Source of the DNA: Acidobacteriota bacterium
GTDB lineage: Bacteria; Acidobacteriota; Blastocatellia; Pyrinomonadales; Pyrinomonadaceae
Direction of reading: 5' to 3'
DNA: 6,685 nt
Assembly (NCBI GenBank): GCA_024640445.1
Contig: JAHEEZ010000198.1
Coordinates: forward strand, 1-6,685
Shown: positions 1 through 6,204 of the stretch, piece by piece
Layout: each line of letters begins with the position of its first letter
How positions within the stretch are numbered: the stretch's first letter is position 1
The notes under the pieces: model-generated
Told to the model about the DNA's origin: nothing
Database searches by the model: none
What the model saw: the letters and a program-made list of their open reading frames with translations, nothing else
Position numbers and translations under genes: made by a program

Positions 1-794
1 TCCCAATCGAGAGACTCCAGGTATTCACGAAGGAACTGTTTGTCGAACGACGCCTGGGCGTGACCCGGTGAATATGTGTCTAGTGACCAGAACCTGGACG
101 AATCAGGCGTTAACACCTCATCGATCAAGAGTATGTTTCCGTTGACGTCGCGACCGAACTCGAACTTCGTATCGGCGATGATAATACCTCTTGATGCAGC
201 GAATTCCGATGCCGCCGTGTAAAGAGCCAGCGCCCTTTTCTTCAGTTCCTGTGCGGCTTCAGCGCCGATGATCGACGCAAAGCGTGACTCGTCTATGTTT
301 TCATCGTGCCCTTCGGCCGCCTTCGTCGCCGGCGTAAAGATCGGTTCCTCGAGTTTCGAGCACTGTACCAGACCTGCCGCTAGTTTATGGCCGCATACAG
401 TGCCGGTGGCAACATAGTCTTTCCAGCCTGAACCTTCTAAATATCCCCTGACGACGCACTCGACAGGAAAGACTTCGGTTCTTCTTACAAGCGTCGAGCG
501 GCCGGCGAGTTCAGGATGTCCTTCCGCGAAATCAAAGCCTTTCAGGTCCGTTGTGATCAGGTGGTTCGCGCTGATGCCGGAAAGTCTTCCAAACCAGAAC
601 TCAGATAATCCGGTCAGGATCGCGCCCTTTGAAGGGATCTGGTTTGGCATCACGCAGTCGAAAGCGGATATTCGGTCAGTCGCGACAAGCAAAAGCCTTT
701 CGCCATCGACCTCGTAAACGTCCCTGACCTTGCCCCTGTGGACAAGCCTGAGATCTTGTATATCTGTATGAGATACGGTCGGAACTAGGTTCAT
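1..794 (-). CDS. purC: Phosphoribosylaminoimidazole-succinocarboxamide (SAICAR) synthase, 3' end cut by window
   Basis: Cytoplasmic enzyme of de novo purine synthesis that joins CAIR and L-aspartate with ATP to give SAICAR (EC 6.3.2.6). I translated the minus strand from the ATG at 794 down to position 3: 264 codons without a stop, running off the left edge. Family motifs are visible in order: GKVRDVY (residues 21-27, nucleotide-binding loop), DRISAFD (40-46), PSKGAILTGLSEFWF (54-68), VVRGYLEGSGWKDY (114-127), EEPIFTPATKAAEGHDENI (149-167), ADTKFEFG (207-214), LIDEVLTPDSSRFW (223-236) and SFDKQFLREYLE (249-260). The pattern is the longer, roughly 300-residue form (yeast Ade1-like) rather than the short 240-residue form, so some 30-40 residues are probably missing. 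The start fits the family N-terminus. On the minus strand an AGGA lies 10 nt before the ATG and a GGAAG 2 nt before it. It is transcribed away from the HEAT gene. No clear promoter was found. Confidence 0.96.
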   Translation of the reverse strand, partial: MNLVPTVSHTDIQDLRLVHRGKVRDVYEVDGERLLLVATDRISAFDCVMPNQIPSKGAILTGLSEFWFGRLSGISANHLITTDLKGFDFAEGHPELAGRSTLVRRTEVFPVECVVRGYLEGSGWKDYVATGTVCGHKLAAGLVQCSKLEEPIFTPATKAAEGHDENIDESRFASIIGAEAAQELKKRALALYTAASEFAASRGIIIADTKFEFGRDVNGNILLIDEVLTPDSSRFWSLDTYSPGHAQASFDKQFLREYLESLDW

Positions 795-941
795 TTCTTC
801 CGGATCCTGGGATTCGCCAAGTTTTGGTGTGACGGCTTTAGACTTTATTACTAATTTCCGTTCACGTAAAGACCTCGCGGGAGGATGAGGCAGGGAATAC
901 CGAAGTTTCTCCAATTGTTCAACAGTGTTGATGATTTTTAC

Positions 942-970
942 TTCACTTTTGTCAAAAAACATAGCATAAT
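942..970 (+). promoter_or_regulatory. Candidate sigma70-type promoter for the HEAT-repeat gene
   Basis: A -10-like CATAAT (965-970, five of six consensus bases) is preceded after 17 bp by a -35-like TTCACT (942-947, four of six). It sits in the most AT-rich part of the divergent spacer. A TTGTCA at 949-954 resembles a -35 box better but is only 10 bp from the -10, too close. The predicted start of transcription is near 977, which would leave a leader of about 136 nt before the ATG at 1113 containing the 982-1017 hairpin. This is pattern matching only. Confidence 0.4.
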
Positions 971-981
971 ACATGAGTGCC

Positions 982-1017
982 GGCCGGATATGTTCCTTCG
1001 CCGGACATATCCGCGCC
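982..1017 (+). promoter_or_regulatory. Hairpin / palindrome just downstream of the candidate promoter
   Basis: CGGATATGT (985-993) is perfectly complementary to ACATATCCG (1005-1013). The stem can continue inward by CC (995-996) with GG (1003-1004) after one bulged T, closing a six-base loop. It can also continue outward by GGC (982-984) with GCC (1015-1017) across a bulged C at 1014. No T-run follows, so it is a poor terminator. It could be a leader RNA structure or, read as DNA, an operator with 9-bp half-sites 11 bp apart. It lies about 5 bases after the predicted transcription start, where either role would affect expression of the HEAT gene. Confidence 0.5.
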
Positions 1018-1112
1018 GATCGCATTCAAATCAACCCACCCGCAGTTCCCCAGAAGAAGTTCAAGGGAAAGGCAAACCCATCACTGCCGAGCAATTCGGA
1101 GACTCTTTCAAA

Positions 1113-2276
1113 ATGAGAACTTCAGCCCGTATGTCACGAATCCTTCTTCTCTTCCTTAGTGCGTCTTGCTTCCAGACCGCACTGGGTCAGTACGAAAAGA
1201 CCGAAACCGTTTCGGACAGTAGTTTCGAGTGGATCTTATTAATCGCATTCTTGGTCGTGATCGGGGCGGGCGCAGTAGTCGTGATACGGCTGAGGCCCTG
1301 GGACCGGTCTGCCAAAGTGCCGGCCAAGAAGCAACTTACAGATCTGGTTTACGACTGGAAACCTGATTTTGATTCACCCTCAGAAGACAAGCATGAAGCG
1401 CCCAAGGGCGGCGAGAGAGACGTTGAGAGGCCCGCGCGCCAAAAGAGGACGAAGACGGTGACTGCCACCGAAGCTGCGTTACACGGGATAGATATCGACG
1501 AAGTACGCGAGAAGATGGAAAAGATCAAGTTCGCCCGTCTTCCGATCAACAGGTTCGAAAAACTGGATCCTCCAAAGCCTTTCGAGGCACTTCCGAATTC
1601 GGACGAAGAGGAACTGCTGTCCGCTATCGATTATTCGGATGTGGAATTCGTAGAGGATGAGGGAGCCAGGGAAATCGCATTGGAGTCGATTGCGAGATTC
1701 AAAGCCAGGAACGCCGTCGATGCACTGGCCCAAATGGCCCTCTATGATCTGTCTTCGAATCTGAGATGCAAAGCGGTGATGGCACTAGCGGATATCAATC
1801 ACCCGTCTGTTTTTGAGCCTGTAATGCTTTCATGCGCTGATCCTACGCGCGAGGTTCGTGCGTCCGGGGCCCGGGCCCTGTTCAAACTAAGTTTCAAGCG
1901 CGCAGACTCCTGGCTGAGACTAACGGACTGTGCTGACGAATACAGGGTCTCGCAAATCGCGAAAGCCGCGATCGAAGCGGATTTCGTCGGCCGTTCGCTT
2001 GAGCGACTTGTGCATACCGACGCAAATCAGGCGTACGAAGCGCTCGCACTTCTTGCGGTTCTGATCAAGGCCGGTGAAACGGACGACATTTTTGACTGCC
2101 TGGTCTCAGGCGAAAACAAAAACGTTCGGCTGGCGATACTCAGAGTCTTCACCCTGGTAGCTGACGACCGAGTGCTTGAAAGGCTCCATGAGCTTGTCGA
2201 ATCGGGCGTTTTCGATAAAGAGATCGAAGCAAGCGTAAGGGAAACCCTTGGCAGCTTCGCCCTCCAGACCGCCTGA
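1113..2276 (+). CDS. Membrane-anchored HEAT-repeat-like protein, function unknown
   Basis: A 387-residue protein I cannot assign to a named family. Residues 1-26 look like a signal peptide: basic start (R2, R6, R9), hydrophobic LLLFLSAS, possible cleavage near ALGQ. A second hydrophobic segment at about 40-60 (WILLIAFLVVIGAGAVVVIRL) is followed by arginines, so the rest should face the cytoplasm whether or not the signal is cleaved. Residues about 65-180 are charged and probably disordered or linker (a KRTK cluster near 111-114, acidic stretch DEEE at 164-167). From about 184 to 385 there are paired amphipathic helices typical of HEAT/armadillo repeats, for example LRCKAVMALADI (217-228), VRASGARALFKL (248-259) and VRLAILRVFTLV (338-349). 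Such solenoids usually bind proteins. I chose the ATG at 1113 because it opens the signal peptide and has GGAG at 1098-1101, 11 nt upstream; the ATG at 1131 is an alternative. The gene stands alone, with a promoter candidate before it and a terminator after it. Confidence 0.85.
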   Translation: MRTSARMSRILLLFLSASCFQTALGQYEKTETVSDSSFEWILLIAFLVVIGAGAVVVIRLRPWDRSAKVPAKKQLTDLVYDWKPDFDSPSEDKHEAPKGGERDVERPARQKRTKTVTATEAALHGIDIDEVREKMEKIKFARLPINRFEKLDPPKPFEALPNSDEEELLSAIDYSDVEFVEDEGAREIALESIARFKARNAVDALAQMALYDLSSNLRCKAVMALADINHPSVFEPVMLSCADPTREVRASGARALFKLSFKRADSWLRLTDCADEYRVSQIAKAAIEADFVGRSLERLVHTDANQAYEALALLAVLIKAGETDDIFDCLVSGENKNVRLAILRVFTLVADDRVLERLHELVESGVFDKEIEASVRETLGSFALQTA

Positions 2277-2297
2277 TCGATCCTAAGATATCAATAT

Positions 2298-2340
2298 CAG
2301 AAGCCGCCCCTTGCATTTGCGCGGGGCGGCTTCTGGTTTG
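2298..2340 (+). terminator. Strong stem-loop, likely terminator of the HEAT-repeat gene
   Basis: A perfect 13-bp stem (2298-2310 with 2323-2335; core GAAGCCGCCCC against GGGGCGGCTTC) closes a 12-base loop, 21 bases after the HEAT gene's stop codon. Only a short broken T-run follows (GGTTTG), so termination efficiency is uncertain, but the GC-rich stem and its position between two genes argue for a terminator that insulates uvrB from upstream reading. Confidence 0.72.
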
Positions 2341-2363
2341 CGGAGGCAGAACGGCCGTGCGTG

Positions 2364-2398
2364 TGGAGTTTGGAGCCGAATCACGCTAGAATTTTCGG
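2364..2398 (+). promoter_or_regulatory. Candidate promoter of uvrB, placed for a near-leaderless mRNA
   Basis: TAGAAT at 2387-2392 matches the -10 consensus at five of six positions and ends six bases before the uvrB ATG at 2399. Transcription would then start at about the A of the start codon. A weak -35-like TGGAGT (2364-2369, three of six) lies 17 bp upstream. No Shine-Dalgarno sequence occurs in the bases immediately before the ATG, which fits a leaderless start. I see no recognisable LexA box, but the LexA motif of this lineage is not known to me. Confidence 0.4.
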
Positions 2399-4387
2399 AT
2401 GAGGTTCAGGCTAGATTCCGAACATAAGCCTACAGGCGACCAGCCGGCGGCGATCGAGCAGCTCGTATCCAACCTGGATGACGGCGTTGAAGACCAGGTT
2501 CTGCTTGGGATCACGGGTTCAGGAAAGACCTACACGATTGCGAACGTCATTGAACGCACCCAAAAGCCGACGCTCGTTATAGCTCACAACAAGACCCTTG
2601 CTGCTCAACTCTACCAGGAATTCAAATCCTTCTTCCCTGATAACGCTGTTGAGTATTTCGTTTCCTATTACGATTATTATCAGCCTGAGGCATACGTGCC
2701 CGCGTCCGACCTCTATATAGAGAAAGAAGCGACGATCAATGATGAGATCGACCGTTTGAGGCTTTCCGCGACCCGCGCCCTCTTTGAGCGCCGCGACGTC
2801 ATCGTTGTCGCTTCGGTTTCCTGTATTTATGGTCTTGGCGATCCGGACGCGTATTACGGAATGCTCCTTTTCGTTGAGCCCGGCATGCAGCTTTCCCGCG
2901 AAGATCTTATAAAACGATTGGTCGAGCTCCAGTACGAACGGTCCGAGATCGTATTCGAACGTGGAAACTTCCGTGTCCGGGGTGACATCGTCGAGGTTTA
3001 TCCGAGTTATACAGATCGTGCTTACAGGATCGAACTTTGGGGCGACGAGATCGACAGCATTTACACGATTGACCCTCTCCTCGGCGAGGTGATCATAAAG
3101 CACGATTCGCGTGTTCCTATCTATCCGAAGACGCACTATGTGATGACAAAATCGACGGTCAGCAAGGCCGTAAAATCGATCCGTGAAGAGCTGGTCTGGT
3201 GGGAAGAAGAGCTGATCAAACAGGGAAAGCTTGTCGAATCACAGAGGCTTCACCAGCGCACGATGTATGACCTGGAGATGATCAAGGAGATGGGGTTCTG
3301 CCGGGGCATTGAGAATTATTCGCGGCATCTGACGGGAAAACAGCCGGGCGAGCCGCCGCCGACACTGCTGCATTATTTCCCGGCCGATTCTCTGGTCGTG
3401 ATCGATGAATCGCATCAGACGATCCCGCAGATCGGGGCGATGTACAAGGGCGACCAGTCCCGAAAGGGAACGCTTGTCGATTACGGATTCCGTTTGCCTT
3501 CCGCGAAGGACAACCGCCCGCTGAACTTCGACGAGTTCATGGAGATGATCGGCCAGACGATCTATGTTTCGGCCACGCCGGGCCCGTTCGAGCTGCAAAG
3601 GACGGAAGGCGAGGTCATTGAGCAGATAATACGGCCGACGGGCCTGATCGATCCTCGCATCGAGGTTCGGCCGGTAAAAGGACAGATCGACGATCTTCTG
3701 GAGGAGTGCCGGCTTCGTGCTGAGAGGAACGAGAGGGTCCTGGTGACGACCCTGACCAAGAAGATGGCCGAAAATCTCTCGGAGTATTTCGCAGAGGTCG
3801 GCGTGAAGGTCACATATCTGCATTCCGATATCGATACGCTTGAGAGGATCAAGATCCTGCGTGACCTGCGAAGAGGCGAGTTTGACGTGCTTGTGGGGAT
3901 AAACCTCCTGCGAGAAGGCCTGGACCTGCCGGAGGTGTCGCTCGTCGCTATCCTCGATGCGGACAAGGAAGGCTTTCTCAGGTCCGAAAGAAGCCTGATC
4001 CAGACGATGGGCCGCGCGGCGAGGAACGCCGAGGGAATGGCCATACTTTATGCCGACAAGATCACTGATTCGATGAAGCACGCGATGGACGAAACGCTCA
4101 GAAGGAGGGAGATCCAGGAACAATACAATGAGGAGCACGGGATCACCCCCCGGACCATCGTGAAGCCTGTCGAAGCGACGCTTGTGACCGCGTATGAGGC
4201 TGATTATTTCAAGGTGCCGCTTGAACTGGAGAAGTACGAAGAATACTCGCCAAGGCAATTGCGCGCCTTGATCGAGAGCCTTGAGAACGATATGCGTCTC
4301 GCGGCCAAAGAAATGAAGTTTGAACAAGCCGCGGAGGTTCGGGACAAGATAAAATACCTGCGAGACCGGGAACTCCAGATACGCTAG
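2399..4387 (+). CDS. uvrB: Excinuclease ABC subunit B (nucleotide excision repair)
   Basis: UvrB receives damaged DNA from UvrA, verifies the lesion using its ATPase and beta-hairpin, and recruits UvrC for the two incisions. The protein has 662 residues, against about 660-673 in well-known bacteria. Visible motifs in order: Walker A GITGSGKT (37-44), the damage-probing beta-hairpin region YYDYYQPEAYVP (90-101), the SCIYGLGDP stretch (141-149), RGNFRVRGDIVEVYP (188-202), motif II DESH (336-339), YVSATPG (389-395), helicase motifs V and VI including GINLLREGLDLPEVS (500-514) and QTMGRAARN (535-543), and a C-terminal UVR domain that binds UvrC (about 617-655, with KFEQAAEVRDKI at 640-651). All key residues are present. 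The start matches the family N-terminus (a short lead into PTGDQPAAI), and an in-frame TAG at 2387 excludes an earlier start. There is no clear ribosome binding site. The next gene follows after 21 bases, so cotranscription is likely. Confidence 0.98.
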   Translation: MRFRLDSEHKPTGDQPAAIEQLVSNLDDGVEDQVLLGITGSGKTYTIANVIERTQKPTLVIAHNKTLAAQLYQEFKSFFPDNAVEYFVSYYDYYQPEAYVPASDLYIEKEATINDEIDRLRLSATRALFERRDVIVVASVSCIYGLGDPDAYYGMLLFVEPGMQLSREDLIKRLVELQYERSEIVFERGNFRVRGDIVEVYPSYTDRAYRIELWGDEIDSIYTIDPLLGEVIIKHDSRVPIYPKTHYVMTKSTVSKAVKSIREELVWWEEELIKQGKLVESQRLHQRTMYDLEMIKEMGFCRGIENYSRHLTGKQPGEPPPTLLHYFPADSLVVIDESHQTIPQIGAMYKGDQSRKGTLVDYGFRLPSAKDNRPLNFDEFMEMIGQTIYVSATPGPFELQRTEGEVIEQIIRPTGLIDPRIEVRPVKGQIDDLLEECRLRAERNERVLVTTLTKKMAENLSEYFAEVGVKVTYLHSDIDTLERIKILRDLRRGEFDVLVGINLLREGLDLPEVSLVAILDADKEGFLRSERSLIQTMGRAARNAEGMAILYADKITDSMKHAMDETLRRREIQEQYNEEHGITPRTIVKPVEATLVTAYEADYFKVPLELEKYEEYSPRQLRALIESLENDMRLAAKEMKFEQAAEVRDKIKYLRDRELQIR

Positions 4388-4408
4388 TACCAGAAAGAAA
4401 GGGAGACA

Positions 4409-5911
4409 ATGATAGTCAAGACGGACAAGAACGAGTTCAGCGATTACCTGGCGGACGCGAGCAATATGCAGGGCGGAAGCGCCGAAAGGCTTTGCGTTCC
4501 TGAAACGGCTGAGGAGATATCCTCGATCCTTAAAGAGTCCAACGCTTCCGGTACTCACGTTACCGTCAGCGGCGCGAGGACCGGAACTGTCGGCGGCGCG
4601 GTACCGTTTGCCGGGACGATAGTCTCGCTAGAGAAATTCGATTCGATCAAAAGCATAAACAAGGAATCGATGACCGCGGTCGTCGGCGCCGGTGTTTCGC
4701 TGGCGGACCTGCAGAAGGCTGTCGAATCCGAAGGCCTCTATTATCCTCCCGATCCTACGGAATGGAGCTGCCAGATCGGCGGAACGGTCGCAACGAACGC
4801 CAGCGGCTCTCGGAGTTTCAAGTATGGATCCACACGGGACTTTGTGAACCGGCTGAAGGTAGTTTTGCCGACCGGCGGGATGATCGAGGTGGCAAGGGGC
4901 GAATACGTTTCGCGGGATGGCCATATCACTATCCCGAACGGTGAGGGCGGCAAGCTGAAAGCCAGGATCCCGACCTATCCGAAACCGAATGTCCGAAAGA
5001 ACACATGCGGCTATTTTTCCGGTGAAGATGTTGACGCGGTCGATCTTTTCGTTGGAAGCGAGGGAACGCTTGGGGTAATTACCGAAGTCGGGCTCCGTCT
5101 GGTCCCCAGACCCTCGGGCTCACTTTCCGGGATCGTGTTCTTTTCGCAGGAATCTGACCTCCTGGATTTCGTAAATGAGGCTGCGAAAGCATCGTTCGGC
5201 ACACGGAAACGCCTGGCTGAGGGCAAAGCTGAAGGAGCGGGGGTGGATGCGTCACTGATCGAATACTTTGACCGGAAATCGCTCGAACTGATCTCCGAGA
5301 AATTCCCCGAAGTCCCCGAAGGGATGGCAGGAGCCGTGTTCTTTGAGCAGGAAACGAGCGAGAACAATGAAGACGAGCTTTTCGACGCCTGGAACATAAT
5401 GCTCGAGAACAACGATGCTGAGATAGAAACCTCGTGGTTTGCTGTCAGCGAGCAGGATCTGCAAAAAATGCGCGAGTTCCGTCATGCGCTACCGGTCGCC
5501 GTGAACGAAAGGGTAGTCAGGAACGGGCAGCGCAAGATCGGCACAGACATGGCGGTCCCGGACGCCGGATTCGGCTCTTTTCTCAGGTATTGCGAGTCGA
5601 GGCTGGAATCAAGCGGAATCGAGTATGTGATCTTTGGCCACATCGGCGACAATCACCTGCACATCAACCTGCTACCCAAAGACGATGAAGAGGCCGTCGC
5701 CGCGCGCCATATTTACGGCAGATTCATCGCTTATGCCGTAATGCTCGGGGGCACGGTCAGCGCCGAGCATGGGATCGGAAAACTGAAGTCGAAATATCTC
5801 TACGTGATGTACGGCGAGCGTTATCTGAACGAGATGGCGGAATTGAAAAAAGCATTCGATCCGAACGGCATACTCGGGGTGGGGAATATGATCGACCCGA
5901 AGTACTTGTGA
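4409..5911 (+). CDS. FAD-linked oxidase/dehydrogenase of the GlcD / D-lactate dehydrogenase type
   Basis: A 500-residue flavoprotein of the VAO/PCMH fold, probably oxidising a 2-hydroxy acid (D-lactate, glycolate or similar) and passing electrons to quinone or another acceptor. The N-terminal half is the FAD domain: diphosphate-binding loop VSGARTGTVGGAVP (53-66), VVGAGVSLADLQ (91-102), PPDPTE...QIGGTVATNASG (113-133) and FVGSEGTLGVITEV (214-227). The C-terminal FAD-oxidase cap has the family's histidine motifs GHIGDNHLHIN (410-420) and SAEHGIGKLK (451-460), plus R355/R358 in MREFRHALP and KIGTDMAVP (376-384). There is no cysteine-rich iron-sulphur extension and no signal peptide, so it is likely cytoplasmic or peripherally membrane-bound. 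The substrate cannot be read from the sequence; glycolate oxidase GlcD, D-lactate dehydrogenase and D-2-hydroxyglutarate dehydrogenase are all possible, and no glcE or glcF gene is present. AAAGG (4398-4402) lies six bases before the ATG. The short gap after uvrB suggests one operon without an obvious functional link. Confidence 0.9.
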   Translation: MIVKTDKNEFSDYLADASNMQGGSAERLCVPETAEEISSILKESNASGTHVTVSGARTGTVGGAVPFAGTIVSLEKFDSIKSINKESMTAVVGAGVSLADLQKAVESEGLYYPPDPTEWSCQIGGTVATNASGSRSFKYGSTRDFVNRLKVVLPTGGMIEVARGEYVSRDGHITIPNGEGGKLKARIPTYPKPNVRKNTCGYFSGEDVDAVDLFVGSEGTLGVITEVGLRLVPRPSGSLSGIVFFSQESDLLDFVNEAAKASFGTRKRLAEGKAEGAGVDASLIEYFDRKSLELISEKFPEVPEGMAGAVFFEQETSENNEDELFDAWNIMLENNDAEIETSWFAVSEQDLQKMREFRHALPVAVNERVVRNGQRKIGTDMAVPDAGFGSFLRYCESRLESSGIEYVIFGHIGDNHLHINLLPKDDEEAVAARHIYGRFIAYAVMLGGTVSAEHGIGKLKSKYLYVMYGERYLNEMAELKKAFDPNGILGVGNMIDPKYL

Positions 5912-5992
5912 GTCTATCGCGTCTATCGAGACTATCGTGTCCTACGAGGCAATTAGGTCTAAAGAGTCCGGTGCATTCGAAGGGTCTGGTTG
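5912..5992 (+). repeat. Left arm: tandem degenerate 9-bp repeats (GTCTATCGN)
   Basis: Starting at the last bases of the oxidase stop codon, the sequence runs in a 9-bp rhythm: GTCTATCGC (5912), GTCTATCGA (5921), GACTATCGT (5930), GTCCTACGA (5939). Farther on the copies decay but keep phase: units at 5957, 5966 and 5984 still begin with GTC, so six of nine consecutive 9-bp registers start with it. The first four copies are clear; those after 5947 are weak. The arm is matched by an inverted arm at 6059-6103. Confidence 0.7.
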
Positions 5993-5999
5993 TCGGCAC

Positions 6000-6053
6000 G
6001 TCCGGGAATCGGACTAATCTGGTTCGCACTACCCGATAGCCCCTAAACCAGAT
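6000..6053 (+). other. Two potential hairpins in the core between the repeat arms
   Basis: GTCCG (6000-6004) pairs with CGGAC (6010-6014) around a five-base loop. Next to it ATCTGGTT (6017-6024) pairs perfectly with AACCAGAT (6046-6053) around a 21-base loop that contains CCGATAG, a partial copy of the outer repeat in the right-arm orientation. An alternative fold pairs AGTCCG (5965-5970) with CGGACT (6010-6015). No open reading frame of note lies here. Whether this is transcribed RNA structure or a decayed DNA palindrome cannot be told from sequence alone. Confidence 0.45.
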
Positions 6054-6058
6054 ATCCC

Positions 6059-6103
6059 CGACAGACCCGATAGACTCAGAAGACTCGACAGACCCCCCAG
6101 ACT
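6059..6103 (-). repeat. Right arm: inverted tandem 9-bp repeats (CGAYAGACY)
   Basis: Five successive 9-bp units read CGACAGACC (6059), CGATAGACT (6068), CAGAAGACT (6077), CGACAGACC (6086) and CCCCAGACT (6095). On the minus strand each contains RGTCT, the same motif as the left arm, so the two arrays face each other. CGATAGACTC (6068-6077) is the exact reverse complement of GAGTCTATCG (5910-5919), giving a perfect 10-bp inverted pair 148 bp apart. The unit at 6059 is repeated exactly at 6086. Confidence 0.75.
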
Positions 6104-6116
6104 CTCCTCAAGAATC

Positions 6117-6140
6117 TTGACCTGTAACACTATTTATACT
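6117..6140 (+). promoter_or_regulatory. Promoter-like AT-rich stretch before the lipoprotein gene
   Basis: After the GC-rich repeat arms the sequence turns AT-rich. TATACT (6135-6140) matches the -10 consensus at five of six bases, and TTGACC (6117-6122) matches the -35 at five of six. The gap between them is only 12 bp, however, too short for a standard sigma70 promoter, so they probably do not work together. If TATACT is the -10 box, transcription would start near 6147 and leave a leader of about 58 nt. Confidence 0.3.
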
Positions 6141-6204
6141 AACTTTCACAAGTTATTGATTTACGAAGCTTTCTACCGGGTGGCCCTAATTTCACGGAGA
6201 TCAT

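Larger units (their letters stand above)
795..1112. other. Divergent intergenic spacer between purC and the HEAT-repeat gene
   Basis: This 318-bp stretch separates two divergently transcribed genes. The purC-proximal part (795-900) is mixed in composition and I find no convincing sigma70 promoter for purC; the best minus-strand candidate is TTTACG with TAAAGT 17 bp downstream, a weak match. The part at 920-975 is AT-rich and holds the promoter candidate listed separately. It is followed by the hairpin at 982-1017. The frame of the HEAT gene stays open upstream as far as an ATG at 885. The translation there (residues such as RRTYPRRSHSNQPTRSS) looks non-coding and has no signal-peptide character, so I treat it as untranslated. 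Confidence 0.6.

Noticed and set aside
885..1112. Upstream extension of the HEAT-repeat protein by 76 residues to an ATG at 885
   Set aside because: It would bury the signal peptide in the interior, covers the AT-rich promoter candidate and the hairpin, and encodes an improbable composition. The ATG at 1113 is better.
2519..3136. Minus-strand open frame of 205 codons inside uvrB
   Set aside because: Fully antisense to the conserved N-terminal half of uvrB; no domain, no ribosome binding site that I can see.
3239..4558. Long open frame of 439 codons on the minus strand
   Set aside because: It lies antisense to uvrB and the start of the oxidase, both with unmistakable family motifs. Its translation is arginine/leucine/histidine-rich without a recognisable domain, as expected for a shadow of a GC-biased gene.
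5434..5688. Plus-strand open frame of 84 codons inside the oxidase gene
   Set aside because: It overlaps the conserved C-terminal domain of the oxidase in another frame and has an arginine-rich shadow composition.
5912..5956. Readthrough of the oxidase TGA into the 9-bp repeats (in frame this would read VYRVYRDYRVLR before a TAG)
   Set aside because: The oxidase already ends at the family's usual C-terminus, and nothing suggests stop-codon recoding. The in-phase reading is a trivial result of a 9-bp period.
5910..6077. Rho-independent terminator for the oxidase formed by the 10-bp inverted match
   Set aside because: The arms are 148 bp apart and no T-run follows, so it is not a standard terminator. 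No other clear terminator for the oxidase was found.
5912..6103. CRISPR array
   Set aside because: The repeats are 9 bp, directly adjoining without unique spacers, and the two halves are in opposite orientation; no cas gene is present.
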